A stretch of 64,000 nucleotides of DNA, taken from NCBI RefSeq assembly GCF_900239345.1, contig NZ_OESZ01000002.1, forward strand, positions 1 to 64,000. The letters run 5' to 3'. The position numbers were made by a program, and so were the translations under genes. Under the pieces are notes generated by a model that did no database searches, had not been told where the DNA came from, and worked only from the letters and a program-made list of their open reading frames with translations. Source of the DNA: Tenacibaculum dicentrarchi (GTDB taxonomy: Bacteria; Bacteroidota; Bacteroidia; Flavobacteriales; Flavobacteriaceae). How positions within the stretch are numbered: position 1 is the stretch's first letter; each line of letters starts with the position of its first letter. Below are positions 34,408 through 41,988 of this stretch, piece by piece.

Positions 34408-34442
34408 ATTTTACAACTAATTTTCGATAAATTATGAACAAA

Positions 34443-36146
34443 CTATCCGTTCATCGAAATTAAAAACTCTTCGTTATTTTTAGATACTCTAATTCTGTCA
34501 TTAATAAAAGTCATTGCTTCTACAGGATTCATATCGGCTAAATATTTACGCAGCACCCACATACGTTTTACCGTTTTTGGGTCTAATAATAAATCGTCAC
34601 GACGGGTACTTGATTTAATTAAATCAATGGCTGGGTAAATTCTACGGTTCGAAATATTACGATCTAATTGTAGTTCCATATTTCCTGTTCCTTTAAATTC
34701 TTCAAAGATAACCTCATCCATTTTCGAGCCAGTTTCGGTAAGTGCGGTAGCTATAATTGTTAACGAACCTCCATTTTCAATATTACGAGCCGCTCCAAAA
34801 AAACGTTTTGGTTTGTGTAAAGCGTTGGCATCAATACCCCCTGATAAAATTTTACCTGAAGCTGGTGCAACCGTATTGTACGCTCTTGCTAAACGCGTAA
34901 TTGAATCTAATAAAATAACTACATCGTGTCCACATTCTACCAAACGTTTTGCTTTTTCTAAAACAATATTTGCAACACGAACATGTTTATCGGCAGGTTC
35001 ATCAAAAGTAGATGCAACCACTTCTCCACGAACATTACGTTTCATATCGGTAACTTCTTCGGGTCTTTCATCAATTAATAAAACAATTTGATATACTTCA
35101 GGGTGATTTGCCGCAATTGCATTTGCCACATCCTTTAATAACATTGTTTTACCCGTTTTTGGTTGCGATACAATCATACCACGTTGCCCTTTTCCGATGG
35201 GAGAAAATATATCAATAATTCTAGTTGATAAAGAACTTCCTCTTTCGGCTAAATTGAATTTTTCATCTGAAAACAATGGTGTTAAATGTTCAAAAGAAAC
35301 TCTATCACGAACAATATTCGGGTTTAAACCGTTAATTTTTGATACTCTAATTAAAGGGAAGTATTTTTCACCTTCTTTGGGCGGACGAACATTTCCAAGA
35401 ACAGTGTCTCCTGTTTTTAGTCCGAATAATTTTATTTGAGATTGTGAAACATAAATATCATCGGGCGATGATAAATAATTATAATCTGATGAGCGTAAGA
35501 ACCCATACCCGTCAGGCATCATTTCTAAAACACCTTCACTTTCTATAATTCCGTCAAATTCAAAATCAGGGTCTCGGTATTTGTTAGCGCTTTTATGTTT
35601 TGGTTTATTTTGATACTGATTTTTATGTTGTGGTTTTTTACCTACCTCAACAGATTCCCTTGGTCGTGGCACTGTTTTTTTGGGTTCTAATTGGGTTCTA
35701 GGTTTTGTCCCTTGCTTTTTAGCCGCCTCAACCTCAGCCCTTGGTCTTGGTCTTGAAGTTGTTTTTTTAATAACTATTTTTGAAGTTGTTTCAACAGCTT
35801 CTTTAATATCTACAGCTGGTTGAGGCACTTTTTTAATTATTTTTTTTTCAACTGATTTAACAATCTTTTTTTTAGAATTTTCTGTTTTTTCTTCTTCAAC
35901 TTTTTCAACAACTTTTTTTACAGGTTGCTTGATAGTTTCTTCTGATTTTTCAATTCTTTTTCGCTTAGGTTTTTCAGCTATTGGCTTAGCTTGGTTAGCG
36001 CTAACACCAACTTCTGTTTGTGCGTCTAAAATTTTATAAACCAAATCTAATTTCTTTAATTGACTTACTTTGGTTAAACCTATTGTTTTTGCAATTACTT
36101 GTAAATCTATTAATTTTTTAGTTTTTAATTCTGAAATATCGAGCAT
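34443..36146 (-). CDS. rho: Transcription termination factor Rho with long disordered insert
   Basis: About 567 residues from the ATG at 36146 ([12 protein letters not shown]); an upstream in-frame ATG adds eight residues. The N-terminal Rho_N helix bundle (about 1-45) is followed by a Lys/Glu/Pro/Arg-rich low-complexity insert (about 48-205), the RNA-binding cold-shock domain (about 208-275, [15 protein letters not shown]), and the RecA-like motor with the Walker [20 protein letters not shown] and [14 protein letters not shown]. coli Rho has about 420 residues, so roughly 150 extra residues lie in the insert, as known for Bacteroidota Rho proteins. A -7 box at 36270-36277 gives a leader of about 117 nt. 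Confidence 0.97.
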   Translation of the reverse strand: MLDISELKTKKLIDLQVIAKTIGLTKVSQLKKLDLVYKILDAQTEVGVSANQAKPIAEKPKRKRIEKSEETIKQPVKKVVEKVEEEKTENSKKKIVKSVEKKIIKKVPQPAVDIKEAVETTSKIVIKKTTSRPRPRAEVEAAKKQGTKPRTQLEPKKTVPRPRESVEVGKKPQHKNQYQNKPKHKSANKYRDPDFEFDGIIESEGVLEMMPDGYGFLRSSDYNYLSSPDDIYVSQSQIKLFGLKTGDTVLGNVRPPKEGEKYFPLIRVSKINGLNPNIVRDRVSFEHLTPLFSDEKFNLAERGSSLSTRIIDIFSPIGKGQRGMIVSQPKTGKTMLLKDVANAIAANHPEVYQIVLLIDERPEEVTDMKRNVRGEVVASTFDEPADKHVRVANIVLEKAKRLVECGHDVVILLDSITRLARAYNTVAPASGKILSGGIDANALHKPKRFFGAARNIENGGSLTIIATALTETGSKMDEVIFEEFKGTGNMELQLDRNISNRRIYPAIDLIKSSTRRDDLLLDPKTVKRMWVLRKYLADMNPVEAMTFINDRIRVSKNNEEFLISMNG

Positions 36147-36269
36147 TGATAAGATAATTAAGTTATACAATCCTTTAAGAAAAAGGATTTAATTGTATTT
36201 AAATTTTTATATGGTTTCAATTATATAGGAACTATATAATTATTTTACTGTGTGCAGGTCTTATTATTA

Positions 36270-36277
36270 CAAATATA
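36270..36277 (-). promoter_or_regulatory. Putative -7 box (TATATTTG) of rho
   Basis: The minus strand reads TATATTTG. Transcription would start near 36263, about 117 nt upstream of the rho ATG, a leader long enough for autoregulation. The -33 element is weak. Confidence 0.5.
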
Positions 36278-36347
36278 TACAAATAATTTAACTTGTAATA
36301 TTTCTTTTTAAAAAAATAAATATTACATTTGCTATCCAATAAATCAC

Positions 36348-36785
36348 ATGATACAAAGAAAACAATCTATATATTTATTAATTGCGGTATTAATTTCTGC
36401 TGGTTTAACTGCTTTTTGTAGTATTTGGACTAAATCAGAAGCAGATACACCTGTTTACATAATAAATTTATTTTCGGGAGCTAGTTTTTTAGAAAAAATA
36501 ACACCCGTATTATTTTTTCTTTCTGCTTTATTATCGGCTGTAACGCTTTTTTTATTTAAAAATCGTGAGTTGCAATTTGTTTTAGGGCGTGTTAACATAT
36601 TGATTAACTTTTTTTTATTAGGGATATTAATATATCTTTCACAAACATTATCTGGAGAAACTTTAGTTTCTGAGAAAGGTATTGGGATGTTTTTTCCAAT
36701 TCTTGTTATTTTGCTGTTAGTTTTAGCAAATAAAGCCATCAAGAAGGATGAAGATCTTGTAAAATCTGTAGATAGATTACGATAA
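36348..36785 (+). CDS. DUF4293 family membrane protein
   Basis: 145 residues with four hydrophobic segments (about 7-25, 46-68, 77-97, 108-128). The MIQRKQSIYLL opening is typical of DUF4293, a Bacteroidota family of unknown function usually found divergent from rho, as here. It ends at an intrinsic terminator. Confidence 0.88.
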   Translation: MIQRKQSIYLLIAVLISAGLTAFCSIWTKSEADTPVYIINLFSGASFLEKITPVLFFLSALLSAVTLFLFKNRELQFVLGRVNILINFFLLGILIYLSQTLSGETLVSEKGIGMFFPILVILLLVLANKAIKKDEDLVKSVDRLR

Positions 36786-36816
36786 ACCTATTATATTAGT
36801 ATATTTAGTGCGAAAA

Positions 36817-36848
36817 AAAACCGGAATCTTTGATTTCGGTTTTTTTAT
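36817..36848 (+). terminator. Intrinsic terminator after DUF4293 gene
   Basis: AACCGGAATC and GATTTCGGTT form a 10-bp stem with one wobble pair, then TTTTTTTA. Confidence 0.88.
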
Positions 36849-36906
36849 TTTTAAAAACCTACTAATCAAGATGCCAACACCTAAAATGTTAAAGAAATGT
36901 TAACGA

Positions 36907-36945
36907 AATTAGGGTTAACCCTAATTGAATTAGGGTTAACCCTAA
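36907..36945. promoter_or_regulatory. Twin palindromic operator (TTAGGGTTAACCCTAA x2) upstream of the response regulator
   Basis: Palindrome 1 is perfect over 20 bp (36907-36926). Palindrome 2 is perfect over 16 bp (36930-36945). Both contain TTAGGGTTAACCCTAA and their centres are exactly 21 bp apart, two helical turns. A half-site ATTAGGGG follows at 36951-36958. The pair lies just upstream of the promoter at 36969-36999, where an activator would bind. The regulator is most simply the LuxR-type protein encoded downstream, which is inference. Confidence 0.75.
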
Positions 36946-36966
36946 CAATTAATTAGGGGTATTGGG

Positions 36967-36999
36967 TATTGTGTACAATAAATACATGCTATAAATTTG
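36967..36999 (+). promoter_or_regulatory. Promoter of the LuxR-type response regulator gene
   Basis: TTG at 36969-36971 and TAAATTTG at 36992-36999 are 20 bp apart. The -33 element is embedded in a small inverted repeat TATTGT-GT-ACAATA (36967-36980). The ATG at 37014 is only about 10 nt beyond the expected start of transcription. Confidence 0.65.
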
Positions 37000-37013
37000 T
37001 AAACGAAATAACA

Positions 37014-37664
37014 ATGAATCAAAAGATTAAAGTTCACATAGCTGATGACCATAAAATCTTAATAGATGGAGTCATCGCCTTATTAAATACAGAGGATAAC
37101 TTTGAAATAGAAGGATACTCTTTAACAGGTAAACAGGTAGTAAATTGGTCGACTAAAAACAATGCCGATGTACTAATTTTAGACATTAATATGCCTGAAA
37201 TGGATGGAATTGAAGTTTTAAAAACGTTTAAAAAACGTAATATAGAAATTAAAACAATAATTCTATCTGGCTTAAGTGATGCTAAATTAGTGCAACAAAT
37301 GGTTTTATTAGGTGCTAATGGATTTATCGATAAAAGTTGTGCTAGTGAACATATTATAGAAGCCATAAAAGATGTGTATAATGGTGCACAATATTTTAGT
37401 GATACTATTAAAACTAACCTATTGGAATTGTATGTTTCTGAAGCAAAAATTGAAGAAAATCTTTTAAATAAAGAAGAATTAACAGAAAGAGAAATTGAAG
37501 TATTAAAGCAAATAGCTTTAGAAAAAAACTCCTCTGAAATAGCACTACATTTATTAGTGAGTGTAAAAACGATAGAAACATATCGTAAGAGTTTATATAG
37601 AAAATTAAAAGTAAAAAATGTAGTAGGTTTAGCGATGTACGCTGTGAGAAACAATATAATATAA
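37014..37664 (+). CDS. NarL/LuxR-type response regulator
   Basis: 216 residues from the ATG at 37014. A longer frame starting at a TTG would cover the promoter and add a non-homologous leader. The receiver domain (1-125) has the acidic pair D11/D12, phospho-acceptor D57 in LILDINMPEMDG, and K107. A GerE/LuxR HTH occupies 155-216 (ELTEREIEVLKQIALEKNSSEIA, VKTIETYRKSLYRKL in parts). The cognate kinase is most likely the TPR histidine kinase at 38636, with a lipoprotein gene between them. The twin palindrome upstream suggests autoregulation. Confidence 0.94.
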   Translation: MNQKIKVHIADDHKILIDGVIALLNTEDNFEIEGYSLTGKQVVNWSTKNNADVLILDINMPEMDGIEVLKTFKKRNIEIKTIILSGLSDAKLVQQMVLLGANGFIDKSCASEHIIEAIKDVYNGAQYFSDTIKTNLLELYVSEAKIEENLLNKEELTEREIEVLKQIALEKNSSEIALHLLVSVKTIETYRKSLYRKLKVKNVVGLAMYAVRNNII

Positions 37665-37702
37665 AGTAATAGTCCCCCGTAATATAGCACTATACATTAT
37701 AA

Positions 37703-37763
37703 AAGTACATCGTTAATGACTACTAAATTAAATAAATATGAAATAAAACTTAGCGATGTACTT
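37703..37763. repeat. Inverted repeat AAGTACATCG...CGATGTACTT in the intergenic gap
   Basis: Perfect 10-bp arms about 41 bp apart, between the response regulator and lipoprotein genes. TTAGCGATGTAC at 37750-37761 is also a direct repeat of a word inside the end of the response-regulator gene (37628-37639), and a related GTGCATCGC word occurs near 37834-37842. Confidence 0.5.
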
Positions 37764-37889
37764 GTTAGTAATACCTAACATTTTTAAAAAACCCTTCATT
37801 TTGTTTTGATTATCGTACTATGTTTTTTTAGTGCATCGCTTTTTTATACTATTAAAAAGAATAAACTAAACCTAATAAATTAGTAAATT

Positions 37890-38582
37890 ATGATTAAATT
37901 AATCCCATTTTTAGTAGCTTCAACCTTAATTTTAACATCGTGTTCTTCTAACCAAACAGAAGCTCCTAGTGCTCCACAACAAAAATTATTAGAATCTTAC
38001 AGTCTTAAAAGAGATGCAAATGGCGCATATTCTATCGATTTAAAAACAACAAATTATACCGATATAACTAGCCTTAAAAATAGCGAAAATACTAATGAAA
38101 TTATTTTATCAGAAGCAAGCAACAAAACGGCTAAGAAATACAGTAATAATTTTTTAATAGAAAATGAGCAGTTAGTTATTGGGTTTTTAGATGCTAATAA
38201 AGGAAATAGAAAAAAAATAACTATTGAAGACCAAAATAGTAACCTTTCTAAAAGGAATATTACCGAATTTTTAAATTCTTATAGTGTTACCGAAAATAAC
38301 GATGGTACTTATTTACTTTCTTTTAAGGTTAATAACAATGTTGCTACAACGTTTACCTATAATCAAGAAATAGCAACCTACGAAGTTCATTTATCTGAAG
38401 GAAATACTACTCAAAAAGATTTCTCAGAAACTATTGCTCTTTCTCCTAATGAAAATACCTTAAGAATAGATTTTGTAAATCATAAATATTCAACAATAAA
38501 TAAAGGAATTACGAGTTCTCGTAAAGCTATGGGAGCTTATGGTAGAAAACCAAGACTTATAATTGAAAATGGTAATGATTAA
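37890..38582 (+). CDS. Lipoprotein with internally duplicated domain, unrecognised
   Basis: 230 residues with a lipobox (LTSC, Cys18). It contains two copies of one beta-rich unit: SYSLKRDANGAYSIDLKT...EIILSEASN (about 36-80) and SYSVTENNDGTYLLSFKV...EVHLSEGN (about 130-176). A basic tail (SSRKAMGAYGRKPR) ends the protein. I do not recognise a family. It lies between the response regulator and the sensor kinase, so it may be the periplasmic input or target of that system (inference). Confidence 0.78.
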   Translation: MIKLIPFLVASTLILTSCSSNQTEAPSAPQQKLLESYSLKRDANGAYSIDLKTTNYTDITSLKNSENTNEIILSEASNKTAKKYSNNFLIENEQLVIGFLDANKGNRKKITIEDQNSNLSKRNITEFLNSYSVTENNDGTYLLSFKVNNNVATTFTYNQEIATYEVHLSEGNTTQKDFSETIALSPNENTLRIDFVNHKYSTINKGITSSRKAMGAYGRKPRLIIENGND

Positions 38583-38635
38583 TCGTCTTATATAAAATCA
38601 GTATTTTTGAGCTAGTACTCTTAAAATATTTTCAT

Positions 38636-40501
38636 TTGAAAAAAAATGTTCAAAAAAAAATAAAAACAAAACTATTAATTACTTGGTTAATTCTATTTAT
38701 TTCTTGTAATGTAAATGCAAATATTGATAAACATTTACGTTTAGAACAGCGTTTTATTATTCAAAATAATAATACTTTAAAAAAAAAGTATCAAAATATA
38801 TTTAAAGAATATAATAAAGGGGCGTATATTTCTTCTTTGAAAAGTAGTTTTTTACTATTTCAAAAAAGTAAAAAAAATAAAAACCACAAATTTACATATT
38901 TAACAGCTATGCTAATAGCTGATATTTATGATAAAACAAACAACTACAACAAATCTTTAGAATATTACAAAATAGCACTTCATTTTCTTGAGAAAAACAA
39001 CTCTTATTTTTCTCAAGAAAATACTGCAACAAAGATAGAAAGTCTTTATACTGAAGTTTATTTAAGAATTGCTAGTGCTTATCAAAAAAATTACAAAATT
39101 CAAAAAAATACTTCTTCACTTAAAAAAAAAGAAAACAGTAAAGATTCCGCTATTTTTTTTTATAAAAAATTACAAAATTTAAACTTAGTTAACGAAAAAA
39201 GCCTAAAAAACAAGGCACTGTCTTATATTAATTTATCAGCAATATATCAACAAGATTCTCTTTTTGAAAAAGCCGAAATCTTTGCTTTAAAAGCAATTAA
39301 AATTCATAAAAAAAGAGCTGATAATGTAAAGCATGCAAGTTCTTTAAACAACCTTGCTAGTATTTATTTATCTTTAAATCAATTCAAAAAAGCTAAAAAT
39401 ACCTACTTAGAAGCTATTAGCTTAATACAAGATAATAACAGCCCCGTAGCTGTTAAACATAAATCTACATTATACTACAATTTGGCGTGGGCTATGCGGA
39501 ATTTAAAAGATTATAAAGCCTACGATTATCAAGAGTTATCATACGATATTGAAGACAATCAACGAGAGAAAGAAGTTCGAAGTATTATTGAAGAGATAAC
39601 CGTAAAACACAAAGAAACTTTAGAACAACAAAAAGTAAACTTAGTAAAAGAACAAAGAAAACTTGTAGAAGCTAAAGATAATAAAACAACATGGTTATTT
39701 GGTGCTTTAAGCTTATTGGTTATCATTATATCGGCAGGTGTTGTTTATAACTACAAACTTCGTCAGAAAAACTTACAACTAAAACTTTCTGAAAATAACT
39801 TACGGGAACAACAGGCTATTGAAAAACTGAAATCAGAAACACAAACAAAAATATTAAATGCTACTATTGATGGTAAAGAATCTGAACGAAAACAAATAGC
39901 AGAAATTTTACACGACAATGTTAGTGCCTTATTATCATCGGCAAATATGCACTTAGGTGCCTCAAAAAAACAATTTAAAAATAATGTTCCTGTTGAAATT
40001 GAAAAAACACAAGCAATTATATTAGAAGCTTCTAAAAAAGTTAGAGATTTATCACACAATTTGGTTTCAGCTGTTTTATTGAAATTCGGTTTAGAATACG
40101 CTTTAAAAGATATTACTAAAAAATACTCTAACCATCAATTAAGGTTTGATGTTTCTGCTCAAAATATTGATAGATATCAACAAGATTTTGAAATGAAAAT
40201 ATATAATATTATTCAAGAACTTATAAATAATATTCTAAAACACAGTGAAGCTAGCTATGCACAAATAATTATAAAACAACATAATGATGCACTAAGTATT
40301 CTTGTTAATGATGATGGAATTGGATTTTCTATGGTTAACTCGGCAATTAATAACGGTATCGGTTTAAAGCAAATATCGACAAGAATTGAAATGATGAAAG
40401 GTACATTTACCATTAAGTCGGATAAAAATAAAGGCACAAAAATAACTATTATTGTACCTGTTCAACATAAAGAAACATTTGATTTTTCATCAATAAGTTA
40501 A
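38636..40501 (+). CDS. TPR-containing sensor histidine kinase (HisKA_3/NarX-type)
   Basis: 621 residues starting at a TTG codon, which gives a proper basic/hydrophobic leader (1-29). A periplasmic helical TPR region (about 85-300) precedes one membrane helix (353-373), a coiled coil (about 375-415), the HisKA_3 dimerisation helix with phospho-histidine H426 (AEILHDN), and a HATPase domain with the N-box near 526-535 and DDGIGF at 559-564. This matches kinases pairing with NarL/LuxR-type regulators. Its stop codon overlaps the stop of the convergent phosphoesterase gene. Confidence 0.93.
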   Translation: MKKNVQKKIKTKLLITWLILFISCNVNANIDKHLRLEQRFIIQNNNTLKKKYQNIFKEYNKGAYISSLKSSFLLFQKSKKNKNHKFTYLTAMLIADIYDKTNNYNKSLEYYKIALHFLEKNNSYFSQENTATKIESLYTEVYLRIASAYQKNYKIQKNTSSLKKKENSKDSAIFFYKKLQNLNLVNEKSLKNKALSYINLSAIYQQDSLFEKAEIFALKAIKIHKKRADNVKHASSLNNLASIYLSLNQFKKAKNTYLEAISLIQDNNSPVAVKHKSTLYYNLAWAMRNLKDYKAYDYQELSYDIEDNQREKEVRSIIEEITVKHKETLEQQKVNLVKEQRKLVEAKDNKTTWLFGALSLLVIIISAGVVYNYKLRQKNLQLKLSENNLREQQAIEKLKSETQTKILNATIDGKESERKQIAEILHDNVSALLSSANMHLGASKKQFKNNVPVEIEKTQAIILEASKKVRDLSHNLVSAVLLKFGLEYALKDITKKYSNHQLRFDVSAQNIDRYQQDFEMKIYNIIQELINNILKHSEASYAQIIIKQHNDALSILVNDDGIGFSMVNSAINNGIGLKQISTRIEMMKGTFTIKSDKNKGTKITIIVPVQHKETFDFSSIS

Positions 40502-40992
40502 CGTTTAGCTAATTCTATAACTTCCATATTTTTTATTTCTCCTTTATCTAACTCAAACCTTAACATAGTTCTTATTTTATGAAAACCATGCTTTCCTGCT
40601 GCTCCTGAGTTTAAATGTAATAAATTAAATTTTTTATCGTATTGTACTTTTAAAATATGTGAATGACCACTAATAAATATTTTTGGCGTTTTTTTTTGTA
40701 ACTCCTCCCTCACTCTAGGTTTATAAGCATTCGGATAACCGCCTATATGCGTAATCCAAACTGAAACACCTTCTATAGTAAATTTGTTGTCTAACGGAAA
40801 TTCTGCTCTGGCATTATTATCATCAATATTACCGTAAACGGCTCGTAAAGGTTTGATTTTTTTTATGGTATCGGTAACTTTTAAATTGCCAATATCACCT
40901 GCGTGCCAAACCTCATCGGCTTGTTTTACAAATTTTAATATTTGGTCATCGATGTAACTATGCGTATCAGAAAGTAGTAGTATTTTTTTCAT
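40498..40992 (-). CDS. YfcE-like metallophosphoesterase
   Basis: About 164 residues with the start at 40992 (MKKILLLSDTHSY). A longer frame adds six residues. Calcineurin-like metal motifs: LSDTHS (D9, H11), HAGDIGN, VYGNIDDN and ISGHSHI. The single compact domain matches the YfcE/MJ0936 group of small phosphodiesterases of unsettled substrate. The gene is convergent with the histidine kinase and the two stop codons share the TTAA at 40498-40501. Confidence 0.92.
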   Translation of the reverse strand: MKKILLLSDTHSYIDDQILKFVKQADEVWHAGDIGNLKVTDTIKKIKPLRAVYGNIDDNNARAEFPLDNKFTIEGVSVWITHIGGYPNAYKPRVREELQKKTPKIFISGHSHILKVQYDKKFNLLHLNSGAAGKHGFHKIRTMLRFELDKGEIKNMEVIELAKR

Positions 40993-41058
40993 TATAACAA
41001 AACTAATCAATGTGAAGTAAATTTTAGTTTCTTTTTGAATTTATAAAAAGTAGCACAA

Positions 41059-41145
41059 ATGCCTAGCCCCGATTGAAGCATTTGTTTGAGCTCCTTTTTT
41101 TGATTTTTCTTCAAAAAAAGAGCGAGTGCGAAAAGCGGGAAATTG
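41059..41145 (+). repeat. Family A dispersed intergenic repeat, copy A3
   Basis: ATGCCTAGCCCCGATTGAAGCA at the left, then TTTGAGCTCC, a GA-TTTTTC-TTC hairpin with AAAAAAAGAGC, GCGAGTGCG AAAAGCGGGA and TTGCTTCAA. The arms TTGAAGCA and TTGCTTCAA pair over 7 bp or more. Unlike the other copies it lies in a divergent gap, about 110 bp before the truA start. Confidence 0.85.
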
Positions 41146-41253
41146 CTTCAAAAAATAATTATCTAAAATAAAAATTCTGTAGATATTTATTCGAATAGCC
41201 ACAACAAATCAAGCTATTATTTCATAATTTAGCCACTTAAATTTTGTAGTTTT

Positions 41254-41988
41254 TTGAGATATTTTATTGAATTAGCGTATAAAGGAAAAAATTATCATGG
41301 TTGGCAAATACAACCTGATGCAGTTTCGGTACAAGAAAAAATAAACAAGGCTATTAGCACTGTTTTAAGAGAAAACATAAGTATTACAGGCGCAGGAAGA
41401 ACAGATGCTGGCGTACACGCATCGCAAATGTTTGCGCATTTTGATACCGATGTGGTTTTAACCAATAAATTTGCCTTCCGATTAAATGCACTTTTACCTG
41501 ATGATATTGTAATTTTTAACTGTAAATTAGTACACAATGATGCACATACTCGTTTTGATGCAAGTAGCAGAAGTTATGAATATAAAATTTGGCTTGGTAG
41601 AAATCCGTTTTCATTAGATACCTCTTGGCAATTATATAATCAGAAATTAGATATTGAGTTGATGAACCAAGCCGCCGAAATTTTATATGAACATGAAGAT
41701 TTTGAGTGTTTTTCGAAGGTAAAATCTGATGTGCATACCTTTAATTGTGATGTTACCAATGCCGTATGGGAGTTAAATGGCAATGAATTGACATTTCATA
41801 TTAGCGCAAATCGATTTTTAAGAAATATGGTTCGTGCCATCGTTGGTACTTTAATCGATATTGGAACAGGCAAAACAACAATTGATGATTTTAATAAAAT
41901 TATCGCTAGTAAAAACAGAAGCAACGCAGGAACATCAGTTCCAGCAAAAGGATTATTTTTAACTAAAGTAGTATATCCCTATATATAG
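41254..41988 (+). CDS. truA: tRNA pseudouridine synthase A
   Basis: 244 residues starting with TTG (MRYFIELAYKG); no suitable ATG exists. It makes pseudouridine at positions 38-40 of the tRNA anticodon stem. The catalytic aspartate is D51 in GAGRTDAGVHA. Also typical are YHGWQIQ near 14-20 and NRFLRNMVRAIVGTL near 185-200. Normal length. Its TAG stop shares one base with the GTG start of the downstream ABC exporter, so the two are translationally linked. Confidence 0.96.
   Translation: MRYFIELAYKGKNYHGWQIQPDAVSVQEKINKAISTVLRENISITGAGRTDAGVHASQMFAHFDTDVVLTNKFAFRLNALLPDDIVIFNCKLVHNDAHTRFDASSRSYEYKIWLGRNPFSLDTSWQLYNQKLDIELMNQAAEILYEHEDFECFSKVKSDVHTFNCDVTNAVWELNGNELTFHISANRFLRNMVRAIVGTLIDIGTGKTTIDDFNKIIASKNRSNAGTSVPAKGLFLTKVVYPYI

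Noticed and set aside
36907-36945. Telomere-like TTAGGG repeats
   Set aside because: The TTAGGG words are the arms of two palindromes in a promoter, not a head-to-tail array, so the likeness is coincidental.
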